Assembly: GCF_016086655.4 (NCBI RefSeq)
Contig: NC_052131.2
Span: 12,135,940 to 12,199,939 of the forward strand
Length of the DNA stretch: 64,000 nucleotides
Source of the DNA: Lepeophtheirus salmonis
Lineage: Eukaryota; Arthropoda; Copepoda; Siphonostomatoida; Caligidae
Direction: 5' to 3'
Shown here in pieces: positions 48,925-59,794 of this stretch. Numbering within the stretch: the stretch's first letter is position 1; each line of letters starts with the position of its first letter. Position numbers and translations under genes: made by a program. The notes beneath the pieces were generated by a model. It ran no database searches, was not told where the DNA came from, and saw only the letters and a list, made by a program, of their open reading frames with translations.

Positions 48925-49014
48925 ATGTCTTCTATTAGAGGTACTTTGCGTATTTGTGCAGTGGCAACCTGTACAAATCCATCAGATGTCCACCTTTTTC
49001 GTATATTTATTTAA
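48925..49014 (+). pseudogene. THAP-like N-terminal fragment
   Basis: A 29-codon frame begins MSSIRGTLRICAVATCTNPS and continues DVHLFRIF before a stop. The CxxxxC spacing followed by a hydrophobic F-x-x-F stretch resembles the start of THAP zinc fingers (C-x2-4-C ... FHxFP). It could be the eroded start of a transposase with a THAP domain or a first exon. Short and uncertain. Confidence 0.3.
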
Positions 49015-49289
49015 AAATTTATGTTATGACCTATTTTTCATTAAAAACGAATTTTATTTCTATTAAATAATTTTAATACCGTAATCGTTGGACATTAAAA
49101 ATTTACACTAATAGTATTGTTTGATGAGAAAATAAAATACCATATTATGTATTCATACAATTTTTTTCATCAAATTTCCCTCTCAATTGGCTCCTCTACG
49201 ACATCATCAAACTACCCAGCAAATAAAAGGAAATAAATCTTTTATCGACACACCTTATATAAAGTCACCTTGCTTCAAATGAAATGGGG

Positions 49290-49690
49290 ACATGCCACTT
49301 AAACATGTCGTTACCTTTATTGTATCATTCAATCCTTCTCCAAGAAGATACATAAAAAGGCCCGAAATCATCTGGTAGTTAGCCAAATAAGTCAAATAGA
49401 CCAACTGCTATAATCTCTTAAGTATTCCCAAATTATCTTTTTCGATTGACATTATTTTTACGCCTCTGAGTATGTATATACGACGAATACAAGTGATCAA
49501 CAAGAAATTGTATTCCCATCCTTTTGGAAACATAGGATAAGTAGGTATAGTGTAAGTTTTAACTGATACATAGGGTATTCTTGTGTTAGCTAGGTATCCA
49601 GTGAGATGATGAATCGACAGCTGAGAACCAAATACATAACTTATTTTTGTGTTAGCGAAGTCACGCCGTGTTAAAGAACTTTTTTATTAT
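49290..49690 (+). repeat. Dispersed repeat family B copy
   Basis: Ordered blocks shared with 6005-6560: CGTTACCTTTATTGTATC, CGAAATCATCTGGTAGTTAG, CCAACTGCTATAATCTCTTA, TATATACGACGAATACAAG, TTCCCATCCTTTTGGAAAC and CAGCTGAGAACCAAATACAT. TGTGTTAGC occurs twice (about 49580 and 49650). Confidence 0.55.
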
Positions 49691-49849
49691 AGAAGGTAGA
49701 GTTGTAGAGGTTTGAAGATTCTAATATAGAAAGTTTTTAGAAATATATAGCTTATACATGCATTATAGATGTGGTAACCAACTTTGACTCGTAAATTTCA
49801 TAGGCATGCTAATTATTCACGATATTATCTTTATAATTTCTCCCAATTC

Positions 49850-50045
49850 TTTTCTTAAGAAAAAAGAAAGAAAAAAATATCCAACGATAGATTGGAAATA
49901 GATTTCAAATATTAATTTTTTTCTCTGCTGTATAATTTGCCCCAAACACGTTTTTTAAAGAAAAAAATGTTTCAAAATTTTTTTTTTTTGGGGGGGGGGC
50001 TACAGCCTTCCAAACTACACCAGCAGACGCCCCTAATAAGGTTTT
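49850..50045 (-). repeat. Repeat family F fragment, inverted
   Basis: In reverse from about 50040: AGGGGCGTCTGCTGGTGTAG, GGAAGGCTGTAGCCCCCCCC, then the AT-rich AAATTTTGAAAC body. Confidence 0.45.
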
Positions 50046-50584
50046 GAACCTTCGTTCTGATAATTTTATCAATTACTAGACCTCTTAAGATTTATGTAAA
50101 ATTCAAAAATTCATTTGTCAAATAAAAAAATAATATATCAAAAAGTGAAATTAATCTTTTCAATCTTTTATTTTTTTTTTTTTCAAATTTTTTATTTGAG
50201 AAATAAAATCATTAAAAATTTCTCCTGAAAAAAAAAATCAAACAAAACACCACTTCGATTAAAAAATCCTGAGATATTTACAAATTTGAAAGAACGACGT
50301 TTAAATTCATATTCCAAGCCTATATACCAGCTCTGGTTCAGTTAGATTAATAATAAAAAAATATTTTATATTCCCATTTATTAAGCGGAATAGAGTATTT
50401 ATCTTATTGCGATATTGCAGGTAAGAATGTACTCGTATTTACCTACTAGAGGAGTACCTACTAGGTAGCGTGATTTTTAGTGAACTGAAGTAATTTGATC
50501 CTTCAAAGAAATTAGGTCGGGACCAGCTTAAAAAATTGTCTTATTTACTCATAATCACTTAGCCTGCAACTTCTTGGGAACCAA

Positions 50585-50827
50585 ATGAGTGGCGTCACAA
50601 TACAATTTGATACCACAAAGCTTAAAGCAATGTATGATTCAGACTTTTTTGACGTGATGAGCCCTTCGGACTTGATCCCAGAGGATTTTGATTTTATCAT
50701 AAGTACCTTTACTTATGGTCAAATCATAATCCAGCTTCTCAAAAAAAATCGTCAGCCCCAACTTCATCGGCTTGAGGAGATTATCAAACTGGCGTCCAGG
50801 GGCACCAGTTTGATTGGTCTCATTTAA
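50585..50827 (+). CDS. Unassigned 80-codon open frame
   Basis: Balanced composition unlike surrounding AT-rich chance frames: MSGVTIQFDTTKLKAMYDSD, then PSDLIPEDFDFIISTFTYG, ending LASRGTSLIGLI and TAA. No domain recognised. It may be a single exon, a captured gene fragment or part of an old element; no splice partner could be shown. Confidence 0.25.
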   Translation: MSGVTIQFDTTKLKAMYDSDFFDVMSPSDLIPEDFDFIISTFTYGQIIIQLLKKNRQPQLHRLEEIIKLASRGTSLIGLI

Positions 50828-50964
50828 AATTCTGTATACACCGATTCTATAAAAGAGTTTTTAATTACGTCATGTATATTGCAAAATGAAGTTAAATATG
50901 TTACATAAAACTTATTTATACATCTCACAATTTAGCATAGAGTAGAAAATTGGTTCTATGTTGA

Positions 50965-51115
50965 GACCAAAAAAAATGGTCTACGATTTGAAAATGATAA
51001 AATGTCTGTCTAAAGGTCTGCAATCGCTGTTTGAACCGAAATATTGTTCCAAATAGGTCTAGAAAAAGTAACTTATGACCAAATAAATCGGGATGGAAAT
51101 CAGTAATGAGAAACC
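50965..51115 (+). repeat. Dispersed repeat family G copy
   Basis: GTCTACGATTTGAAAATGAT, GTCTAAAGGTCTGCAATCG, AGGTCTAGAAAAAGTAACTT and GACCAAATAAATCGGGATGG match 31995-32165. Confidence 0.5.
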
Positions 51116-51129
51116 CTTTTACCAACTCC

Positions 51130-52460
51130 AGAAAGAAATGGATGATATATCATATTGCAACATTTATAATCTTCACAAACAAATCTAGAAAAAATGAGGC
51201 TGATAAGTTATTTTCATTCTATAAGGAGCACATAGAATCTTCCTTCCATTTGTTCTATGAGTGAGGTAGATTTGAACCTGTGAAGAAAATTGTGGAGGAA
51301 AAATAAATAATGAATATGGTATAAAAATTCAGCAGGGAGATTGGTTGCACTTAAATCAGATTATGTGATAACGAAAGTTTTGTACAAAATATATCTCAGC
51401 CAAACAACAGGCACAGTCATTAAAACGTCTGGCCTCGATGACGTAAATAGAGATTTTAAAATGTTAAAGTCGCTTTAAAACGAAACACAAAATAACCAGG
51501 GACTTCAATAATCATTTAGATATTCTTCTTTGAGTGTTGCAAAGATTTTATGAAGACGGTCAAAGTCTTTCCAAGGATGACACAGAGCTAGAAAAAATAT
51601 TTTTCTTCTGATCATTTATGAACATTGAACTGATAATAATAAATTTTAAAAAATATATATTTTCGTTTGTTTTGTAATCTGAAACTCTATTCCAATTTTT
51701 TTTAAATGTTTTATAAAACATCTTATATGTTAGATTTATATAAAATTAAATTATCTTATTTTTCCATTTCATTTGTGCCATACATTCAGTTGATGATTTA
51801 ATTGTTTTAAACACACTAGGAAAAAAATAATAAAAACAAAAATAATGGTATGGGACTGAGTTTCAATACTGATATTAACTTAGAAACAAACGTAATGAAA
51901 CAATACTCAAAGGTATACTTTAATTGACTTGTTTATTAGTCAAAAGTAATTAAGGACTGACCATAATACAGTAATACCCTTTGAACACGAGCAAAGCCCA
52001 TATAAGAGAATTCATTGCAGGTCTAAATTGATTAACAAAGACTGTTTTTCAAGGATACAGAGTGGATCAGAATTAGAGTTTACTAAAAAAAGTTAAATCC
52101 TCAAAAATTATGGTTTTTATTAGAGTGCATAAGTATTAATACTTTTTTACCGGTTTAATACTCTCTTACAATTGACTAATATCTTATACAATGTTCTTGA
52201 CCTTGTTCTGAGAAACTTGAAGAAAAAGACCTCGTCATTAACTTGTAGCTAGTATGTACAACATCTTTAAGAATGATGCCTCCGTGGATGTCATATCATG
52301 AAGACCCTGTAAAATGAATTAAGCTAAAGTTCATAGAGCTCTAATTCTAGATCACCTTGTATATTGACTATCATTCGATTTGTTACAATTTTATCAACGT
52401 GTCTCCAGTTAAAAGAAACTTAATGGTCTTCACCAGTGCTGTGTTGCTCCTAATTTATTT
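51130..52460. other. Mostly AT-rich DNA, no gene assigned
   Basis: A stretch near 51260-51430 reads KIVEEK and then NEYGIKIQQGDWLHLNQI across broken frames and might be an eroded coding fragment; I could not assign it. Confidence 0.25.
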
Positions 52461-52464
52461 GGTC

Positions 52465-52522
52465 CAGTCTAGTCTTAGGACTAGACTGTCGGTCCTTAAG
52501 ATCATCGGTCTGTGGGACCGAT
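52465..52522. repeat. Two adjacent perfect hairpins
   Basis: CAGTCTAGTC (52465-52474), loop TTAG, GACTAGACTG (52479-52488) is a perfect 10-bp stem. ATCGGTC (52504-52510), loop TGTGG, GACCGAT (52516-52522) is a second 7-bp stem. The words GGTCC and CGGTC link it to family G. Confidence 0.6.
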
Positions 52523-52559
52523 CCTTTGATTTTTTTTCAGGAAATATCGATGGTTTATT

Positions 52560-54170
52560 AAGATAAATGAGATATTGATTAAGATCTAGGACATACCTAC
52601 AAAAAAATATTCATATTTTAAATATAATACGTACAAATATGATGTTTACTTAGTTATATCATGTATTGTATTATATAACGTAACATGAAAAAACACCCCG
52701 AAGACGTCACGAGGGATCGATTTCACCCACTTTAAGGAGCAACAAAACAATAATTCTTAGTGTATTAGTCTAAAATGAGAGGGCTTAGTACGAATGAAGC
52801 TAGAAATCTTGATTAAAAACAAGACATAAGTCGACTGTGACCACAAAAGCAAGCAAAAATGTTTTTTTCTTAAAATTGAGAATGGATTACTTATTCTAAA
52901 ACTAATTATTCTGATTAATATTTTCGAACAACAGAATTTGAAGTTAAAGGAGCCAAAAATTCATCCTTACAATGAATAAATTAGAAATTTATGGATGATA
53001 TTTGAAATGACATATGTGGGACAAATTAAGCTTGATTAATCAAAATGAAGTTACTTTTTTTTTGTACATTCTAAGGTATCTCAAACGTTCACAGAAGTTT
53101 GAATACAAAGCCTGTAATTGATTGAAGTATGTCTATGAAATATTCGACTGTATGTATACTTAAGACTGTCTTGTTTAGGATTTAATATTTTTCTCCTCCT
53201 CCACAAGTATATTTTTTTATTAAGTTCAGTTTGAAAAAAAGGTTCTTTGGGTCAAAATTTGATATTTTTTGACCTTTCACAAATATTGTACTTTTTATAT
53301 TCTTTAGTATTCAATATATCCTTTAAAATTACTATACACAAGAGCAGTTTGATTTTTGGGTATTTTGGAATTTCGATTACTACTAGTGCAGAAAATTTGT
53401 TATATGCTATGAAAATTAACTATGCCAAATTTCATTGTCGTATAAGGGCATCTTTAGATCCCAATCTGGATCAAATTATGTAAAAGGTAAAACTCTTTAT
53501 TTAGTGAATATAGATACTATGAAGACTTTTTAGTTATTTAGCATTAAATAATTTTAAGAAACATTTTTTTAACCAATAAAAAGTTGTTTTTTTTTAAATT
53601 GTCCAATGGAAAAAAAAGACAAAAAAGTTAAGAAATTTTGATGATCCACGTATAGAGCACATCATTTTTTCTTACATTTCTAAAAAAAAAGATCAAAATT
53701 TTCTTATTTTATTATCTCTTTAGGCTCCATAGGGAGATATAGAAAAAACTTAATTAATGTTGGTCATATTTAGGATTTTCAAATGACTTTTATTTTTGTT
53801 CAAGATTGTTTCTGTGGTAGCGCCATGATTTAACATTATTATTTCAATTGAAAACCGGCACTCAGTGTACAAATCCTACCAGCATATAGTCATATTGTTG
53901 TTATTGTATACATAAATATACTTTTAATAGGAAATTACAAAGTTGTAAAAACTTGCTAAAGTTTGTAAAAAAATTAAGGAATGTGTATTGCGTAAATCAA
54001 TTACACTTGAACTTGTTTTTGGATACTTAGCACTAAAATGAGTAATTATTGATCCATAACATGAGCTTCAAGGTATATCTCCGAGCAATTAGTTATACCA
54101 TTTGTCAAATTAAATTTTATCAACATATTTGGCAATAGTATTTTGTTTATATGTCGTTGTGACATGTACT
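52560..54170. other. AT-rich DNA with a family B fragment
   Basis: At about 52690-52800, GACGTCACGAGGGATCGATT and a TAGTCTAAAATGAGAGGGC block match the 3' part of the family B copy near 6605. Otherwise nothing recognised. Confidence 0.35.
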
Positions 54171-54176
54171 CATATC

Positions 54177-54489
54177 CAAGGTTAATAGAAATACAAGGTT
54201 ATACCATAACGCGTGTACGACTGATGTTCGACTTCCCCCACACTTTTAATAATTACGTTATATTAAATGAGTGGCTGTGTGTTTTGTCAAAATCTGTTTT
54301 TTTCGCCAAGCAGTCGGTACGATACATTAAATTGAAAGTTTTAGGAATAGTGACGTCATAGACTATGAATGGTTGCGTGTTTTGTCAAAATCTCCCTGTC
54401 TTGACCAGCAGTCAGTACAATACATCAGAATTAAATTTCTAGCATGCCCGATTACATGATGGTCTAACCTTGTATTTCTAATAATCTTG
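54177..54489. mobile_element. MITE family D, copy 2
   Basis: Left end CAAGGTTAATAGAAATACAA followed by GGTTATACCAT; right end in reverse from 54489 is CAAGATTATTAGAAATACAA followed by GGTTAGACCAT, so the TIR is about 31 bp. A TGACGTCA palindrome lies at 54351-54358. Two tandem segments of about 98-base period (from 54268 and from 54366) share GTGTTTTGTCAAAATC and AGCAGTC. Confidence 0.75.
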
Positions 54490-54499
54490 CTCATACCCA

Positions 54500-56075
54500 C
54501 AAATGCACGTTAGGGTGGCCATTAAAAATCATTTTTTAATTATTTTTAAAGTACACCCTTTACTTTTAATTGTACGACCCTTCCATTTTCTTCCCTTCAT
54601 AATAAAACTTTGTTTTTATAAATATTTTTGACTTTGATTAATATTTACGGTGGCCCTTGCTTTCTAATCATTTGCCCTATATTTCAAAAATCGATATTTC
54701 AATTTTTTTCTAGTAACGTAAATTTATATAAAGAGTGAAGACCCCCAAACAGGACATTTTTGGCTGGAATTGGATGATTGTAGCACTTCTTATAAAGCAT
54801 TGAAATTTTGCCAAAAATACGAAATTACTTTTTCCCAACCTATTAACTAAACTAAGGAAGGTCACTATATTTATCAACGTTCACCCTAAATATATGGAAT
54901 AAAATAATAGCTTGGAATACTTATCTCAGTCCAAAGGTAATCCATCTATTACTGGAAGAAGTTAAGTCAGTATTCTGGGAGATAACAGTAACATAGTGTA
55001 TTTATCCACTGAATTTAAAAAATAAAGGTTTACACATTGTTACTGATGCTACGATGTCAATTACTCTTATTTGCAAATTGACTTACGAAATTATTGCTCT
55101 ATTTTCATCTGTTCCCTCAAGAATAAGGATTTCAATGGTACCCGTGTCTTTATTTACAAAATGCACTTAAGCTCCAACTTTGGACACATTTAATCTAAAA
55201 CGGCGAAGAATTAAAAAGGACATGTGTGAGTGTATAAATACTTTTAAGAATTTTTTATTCACGTCTGCAGAGAAATATATAGAAAACTTATACGAACTTT
55301 GAAGTATGAGCCAAATTTCATAGAAACAAGCGAGGGAAATGCCTTTTAATTGGAGTATAAGAGGAAACAGACCATTTTTTATGGAATTGTTCGATTTTAA
55401 AATTTTACTGGAGAATACCTTTGATGTAAACTCGATTAATCTCATTTTTAACCTATTTTAATGGTTTGAGCAACGGAAAGATAATATTCTATTTTAGCAA
55501 AAACCTAGTATATTTTATATACGATGAGAATACATGGGAAAATTATCACTAATGGATTAGTAAATGTCGCATAACATTATATTTGTATTTTATTGAGTAT
55601 TTAGCTGTATTTTACTTGAGTTTATTATATGAATTATTTGTTTAATTTTTTATATGCCTATTTACCGATGTGTTTTTTTATATAGTTATAACTGTACGGT
55701 GCCATGATATATTTTGTAATTAAATTAATGCAACAAATAAAGGCCAAGAAAAAAAAAAGAAAAAAAAGCTAAACTTTTCATTTTTCATATATAACAATCA
55801 TTTTACCAGCAAAACTATATCAAAACTTTTAAGAGATTCTAACTTTATCTAGTTTATTCTTTTATTTCATTTTAAATTGCTTTAGTTTTACTTATATTGA
55901 CTATTTTGAAAACAGACTGCTGTTTTTAAAGATAATTGGGAAATTTATAATTTTCAATGCAATATGAAATCTTAATCAATATGGCGCAGAGTTTATATTT
56001 CTTTATTTTTTACTGAAAGGAACGTTTTTGGACTATGTTCTTCTGGTATTTCGATTAATAATAATTTAAAAATCA
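54500..56075. other. AT-rich DNA, no recognised gene
   Basis: Open frames here (for example 55167-55445 on the - strand) lack recognisable features. Confidence 0.35.
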
Positions 56076-56079
56076 CTCT

Positions 56080-57031
56080 AGTGGCCCATCTAGCGGTTGC
56101 ATTTTAAACTACCACTTTTTTGACGTTTGACACCTGTAGTAACCTTCTCATTGTGTCTAATATTTTGTAAAAGGTATCCGGATTACGAAATGGTTAAGTT
56201 TACGCTCAAAGAAAATGGGGAAATACTGAAGACTTACTTCCAAAATGGAGAGTCTTCAAACAAAACTGAAAGAAAATTACGCACGAAATTCGGTCGAAAT
56301 AAAGCGCCTTCAAGGCGCTTTTGTGGATAAATTTGTGAAACGTGTGCGCGAAACTGGTTCGTTAATGGATCAAACAACGTGTTCCCGTGTTCGTCCTCTT
56401 GCACTCAATCGAAAACATTGCTGCTGTTGCCGAAAGTGTAAGGGAAAACCCATCGACATCAACTCGACACCGTTCGCAGGAATTGGACATTTCTCGCACG
56501 TCTTTGCAACGAATTTTGACGAAAGACCTCGGCCTGAAGCCATATAAAATCAAATTAGTGCAGGAACTGAAGCCACACGACCATCCGATGTTTTTTTGGT
56601 TCGCTTAATGGGCCGAAGACCGCTTGATCGAAGATGAACATTTTTACTGAAAAATCATCTTTTCGGATGAGGCGCATTTCCATCTCGGCGGATATGTCAA
56701 TAAACAAAACTGCCGAATTTGGGGATCAGAAAATCTGCACGCAACTTTGGGAAAGCCAATGCATCTTCAACGAGTGACTGTTTGGTGCGGAATGTTGACC
56801 GGCGGCATCATCGGCCCGTTTTTCGTCGAAAATGAGCAAGGAGCTGTCGTTACGGTCAATGGTGAGCGCTATCGGGCCATGTCGGAAGATTTTTTGTTTC
56901 CCCAAATGGAAAAAGAAGACATGGACGACATTTGGTTCCAACAGGATGGCGCTACGTGCCACACAGCCAACGTTACAGTGGATTTTTTGCGCACTGTCTT
57001 CGACAATCGCATCATAAGCCGAAACGCATGA
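56080..57031 (+). pseudogene. IS630/mariner-family transposase, broken
   Basis: Starts at ATG 56190 (MVKFTLKENGEILKTYFQNG) and carries an N-terminal DNA-binding region. It shifts frame before KFVKRVRETGSLMDQ and again before SIENIAAVAESVRENPSTST and ISRTSLQRILTKDLGLKPY. Two in-frame stops at 56606-56608 and about 56649 precede IIFSDEAHFHLGGYVNKQN (first catalytic Asp). RVTVWCGMLTGGIIGPFF and WFQQDGATCHTA (second Asp, about 56945) follow. The third-Asp block is absent: the frame stops at 57031, so the C-terminus is lost. GC content is visibly higher than the flanks, typical of a more recent insertion. The 5' UTR with TGACGTTTGACACCTGTAGT belongs to it; a right TIR was not found. Confidence 0.8.
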
Positions 57032-57103
57032 GACCCTGTCCACACTGATAAATTTTTTGTCATCTCTTTTCTTTGATCTTAACCCTCTTGACTAATTAAT
57101 GTA

Positions 57104-57303
57104 GGGTATAGTCGATGTGGTGCAATACAGTTTTCAGAATCAGCAAGGGCTTTCTCATAGTAGCCGCTAAGGCCACGCGGGAAAAAATTCCGGAACACGT
57201 TGTGCCTACTAGAAAAGTAAGGAGGCATCTCCGCCAAGTTATTCAGAACAAGGGTATTAAAAAAGATATTGGTCCAATAAGGACAGTATTGAAATTTTTG
57301 TAG
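57104..57303 (+). other. Unassigned basic open frame after the mariner relic
   Basis: A 62-codon frame from 57115 is rich in Arg and Lys (ATREKIPEHVVPTRKVRRHL, then NKGIKKDIG) and does not continue the transposase. Its composition is more protein-like than nearby frames, but no family is recognised. Confidence 0.2.
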
Positions 57304-57761
57304 TTAATAAAAAATCAATTAAAAGGGAAATTTATTTGAAACACTGCTTATTCTTCTAAAATAGTTATTTTTTACAATCCTCTAAATTCAGAAGAATACA
57401 GAATCTTTCAAAAAAATTTAAAGAATTTGCCCATAAATGATTTTTTTCTTCTTATTTTCTTTTGGCTCATTGAAAATAGTAGAGTTCAATTTAGAATGGA
57501 GAAATCCAACAATTTGTTCGGCCCTTTGGACGAGGGATGAGAAGGAGCAGCACACACTCACATTATTAAAGGAAAACAGGATATCAAAGCGGGTGAATGA
57601 AAAGGAAGAAGACCCCTTTATAAGAATCGCACCGATATTTATTCCTGACCTTTGAAGGTCTCAGATGCACTCCTAGGTATTCCTACGACGTAGCTAATGA
57701 TGCAAACCAATCCCCCAAACTCTTAAGTTTCCGATTCTGAGAGAGACCCTCACAATACACA
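57304..57761. other. AT-rich DNA, no recognised gene
   Basis: Part (57330-57450) resembles family K words. Nothing else recognised. Confidence 0.3.
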
Positions 57762-57769
57762 GTCTAAAT

Positions 57770-57955
57770 CAGGGGAAGGCAACCTTTGAGACATGGAGTG
57801 CCAACTTCTACATTACTAATCAATGAGTGTGCCCCTATCAACAATAAAGGTAAAAACACACACAAACTACGGGAATATGTTCTAATTTGCGCGTGCCAGT
57901 GAATATGCCACTGCATGCCAGCAGTAGCACGTGTGCCATTGGTTGCCGATCCCTG
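57770..57955. mobile_element. hAT MITE with perfect 8-bp target duplication
   Basis: Terminal CAGGGGAAGGCAACC and, in reverse, CAGGGATCGGCAACC are typical hAT ends. The flanks are identical: GTCTAAAT at 57762-57769 and 57956-57963. The interior is 186 bp without coding capacity. Confidence 0.88.
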
Positions 57956-58359
57956 GTCTAAATTATCATAATCAAAACAATAAAACACAAGAGCAAGGAT
58001 AAAACTTCCTTATTTTATAAATAAATAAGAAAGTACCAATGGAAATTAAATTCAGAATGAGAACATAACGGTTCCTTTTTTATCAGACCTCATCCAAGTT
58101 TTATCGATGGATCTAGTCGCGAATAGTTGAACAATTTTTAAAATATTGTCCTCTCAAGTGAGGATTTATTTTCCATTCTCAAACTCACTAGAAAATGAGC
58201 GTTTAAAGTTAAAAAAAAAACTCAGATATTAATGTGTTTACCTTCTAAACTTCTATTTACTTTTTTGATACATATTCTTATCAAAAAAGTGATTACTCTG
58301 TAAGTAAAAAGAACTATTAGTTTTTCTTCATAGACTTCAAAAGGTAAATTATTAAGTCT

Positions 58360-58740
58360 TATCAAAGATATGCGCTGTCAGATCAAAAATAAACTGCTAT
58401 TTTCTTATTTAAATTCAATTCTCGTTCTATTCTCAGATTTATTTTTTTAAATATCATTTTGGTACACATGTCCATATTGTTTGTAATGCTAGTTTGTTTT
58501 TAACAAATAAAAAAGTACCTTTTTTTTTGTGCTCCCTATAGAAAAAAATGAAAAAAAAAATGTCTGTGTAAGGAAGAGTTATAAAAAAGTTTTGAAAGAT
58601 TTTTTTTATTTTTCTCTAATAGTAATTTATTAGAAAATACTTAATCTTGAAGAATAAATAATCATTCTCAAAAAATTTTACAGAATTTTCCATGAAATTG
58701 ATTAATTCTTTCAATTTCTTTCAGCAGTAGAAATATTAAT
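58360..58740 (+). repeat. Diverged repeat family K
   Basis: TTTGGTACACATGTCCATAT, TTTTTTTGTGCTCCC and a later AATTTTCCATGAAATTG block match the order at 10560-10870. Confidence 0.4.
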
Positions 58741-59149
58741 GTACAAATATTGTATATATAGACGTGTGCGAGTACTTTGCCTAATATTATTTTCCGAACA
58801 GACACTTTGCCTAAAAATAGTAATGAATTTATTGAATGAGGATTCATGATACAATGCCATGTAATTATTCATATTACTCCAATTTTATTTACTACGAATT
58901 GGAATCTTCAAGTTACATTAACATATAGTTTATTCATTTCCTTATGAAGATACTTCAATAGTTAACTGAAACTCCCATTATAACCGTTGTAAAAAAAATT
59001 ATTAAGTAATTAATAAGAATTATAAAAAAAAAATTGAGTCACAAATTAATCAATTATTAATTATAATCTTATTGTATTTGTAGAAGATATAAAAGATAAA
59101 ATTTTGGGGGGAAAATAGGACGGTTGGTAAATATGTCATACCGGGGATT

Positions 59150-59375
59150 CATTGAATTCTGAACACTTACTAATACAACAGTTCATGAAGTTTGAGTTAT
59201 TGAAATTGATTAATATTTCGATATATCAAAGCTTTAACAATTAGTTACAAAACAAAACAAAGCTGAGCTCTCTACCTTATGTAGAAGTTGAGAAAATGAC
59301 ACTTGAACATGATCGACGAATTTCTATTTGCACACGCCAACCAGTTGGGCGTCTCCAAGACCCACTGTCTTTGTC
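59150..59375 (+). mobile_element. 5' fragment of a Tc1/mariner element
   Basis: ACACTTACTAATACAACAGT, AAGTTTGAGTTATTGAAATT, ACAATTAGTTACAAAACAAA, then an ATG at 59298 with MTLEHDRRISICTRQPVGRL as decayed transposase start. It ends after a few dozen bases. Confidence 0.55.
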
Positions 59376-59794
59376 TAATTTCGATAAAAATTAACTAAAA
59401 CAACATAAATAAATAACTATTTTTCTTTAATTATTCTACTTTTCTCGTCCCTATTCAATAAAAAAAAGTTACAAATTTAGCTGTTTGTAGGGATTTTCAT
59501 TAGATATTACTTTGATTTAATTCAAATATGAATGTTTATAATTGACATCTAGTATTATTCAGTGCAAATGTTAAGTTTTTTATATTAGTAAAGCTATTTG
59601 ATAGAGTTTAATCAAGACTTATTGGAAATTTGTCCACTTTATGTAGTAAAAATATCAACTTATAGCCCTCCAAGATGACTTTTCCTCCAATTATGATACA
59701 ATTTATGACGTCAATAATTTGAAAATATTTTTTTTTGTTTAAACGTTTTATGGAAAGACTTTGTGTTTACTTCAATAATAATTCAATCCTATTA

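Noticed and set aside
56726..57063. 105-codon - strand frame
   Set aside because: Opposite strand of the mariner transposase catalytic region.
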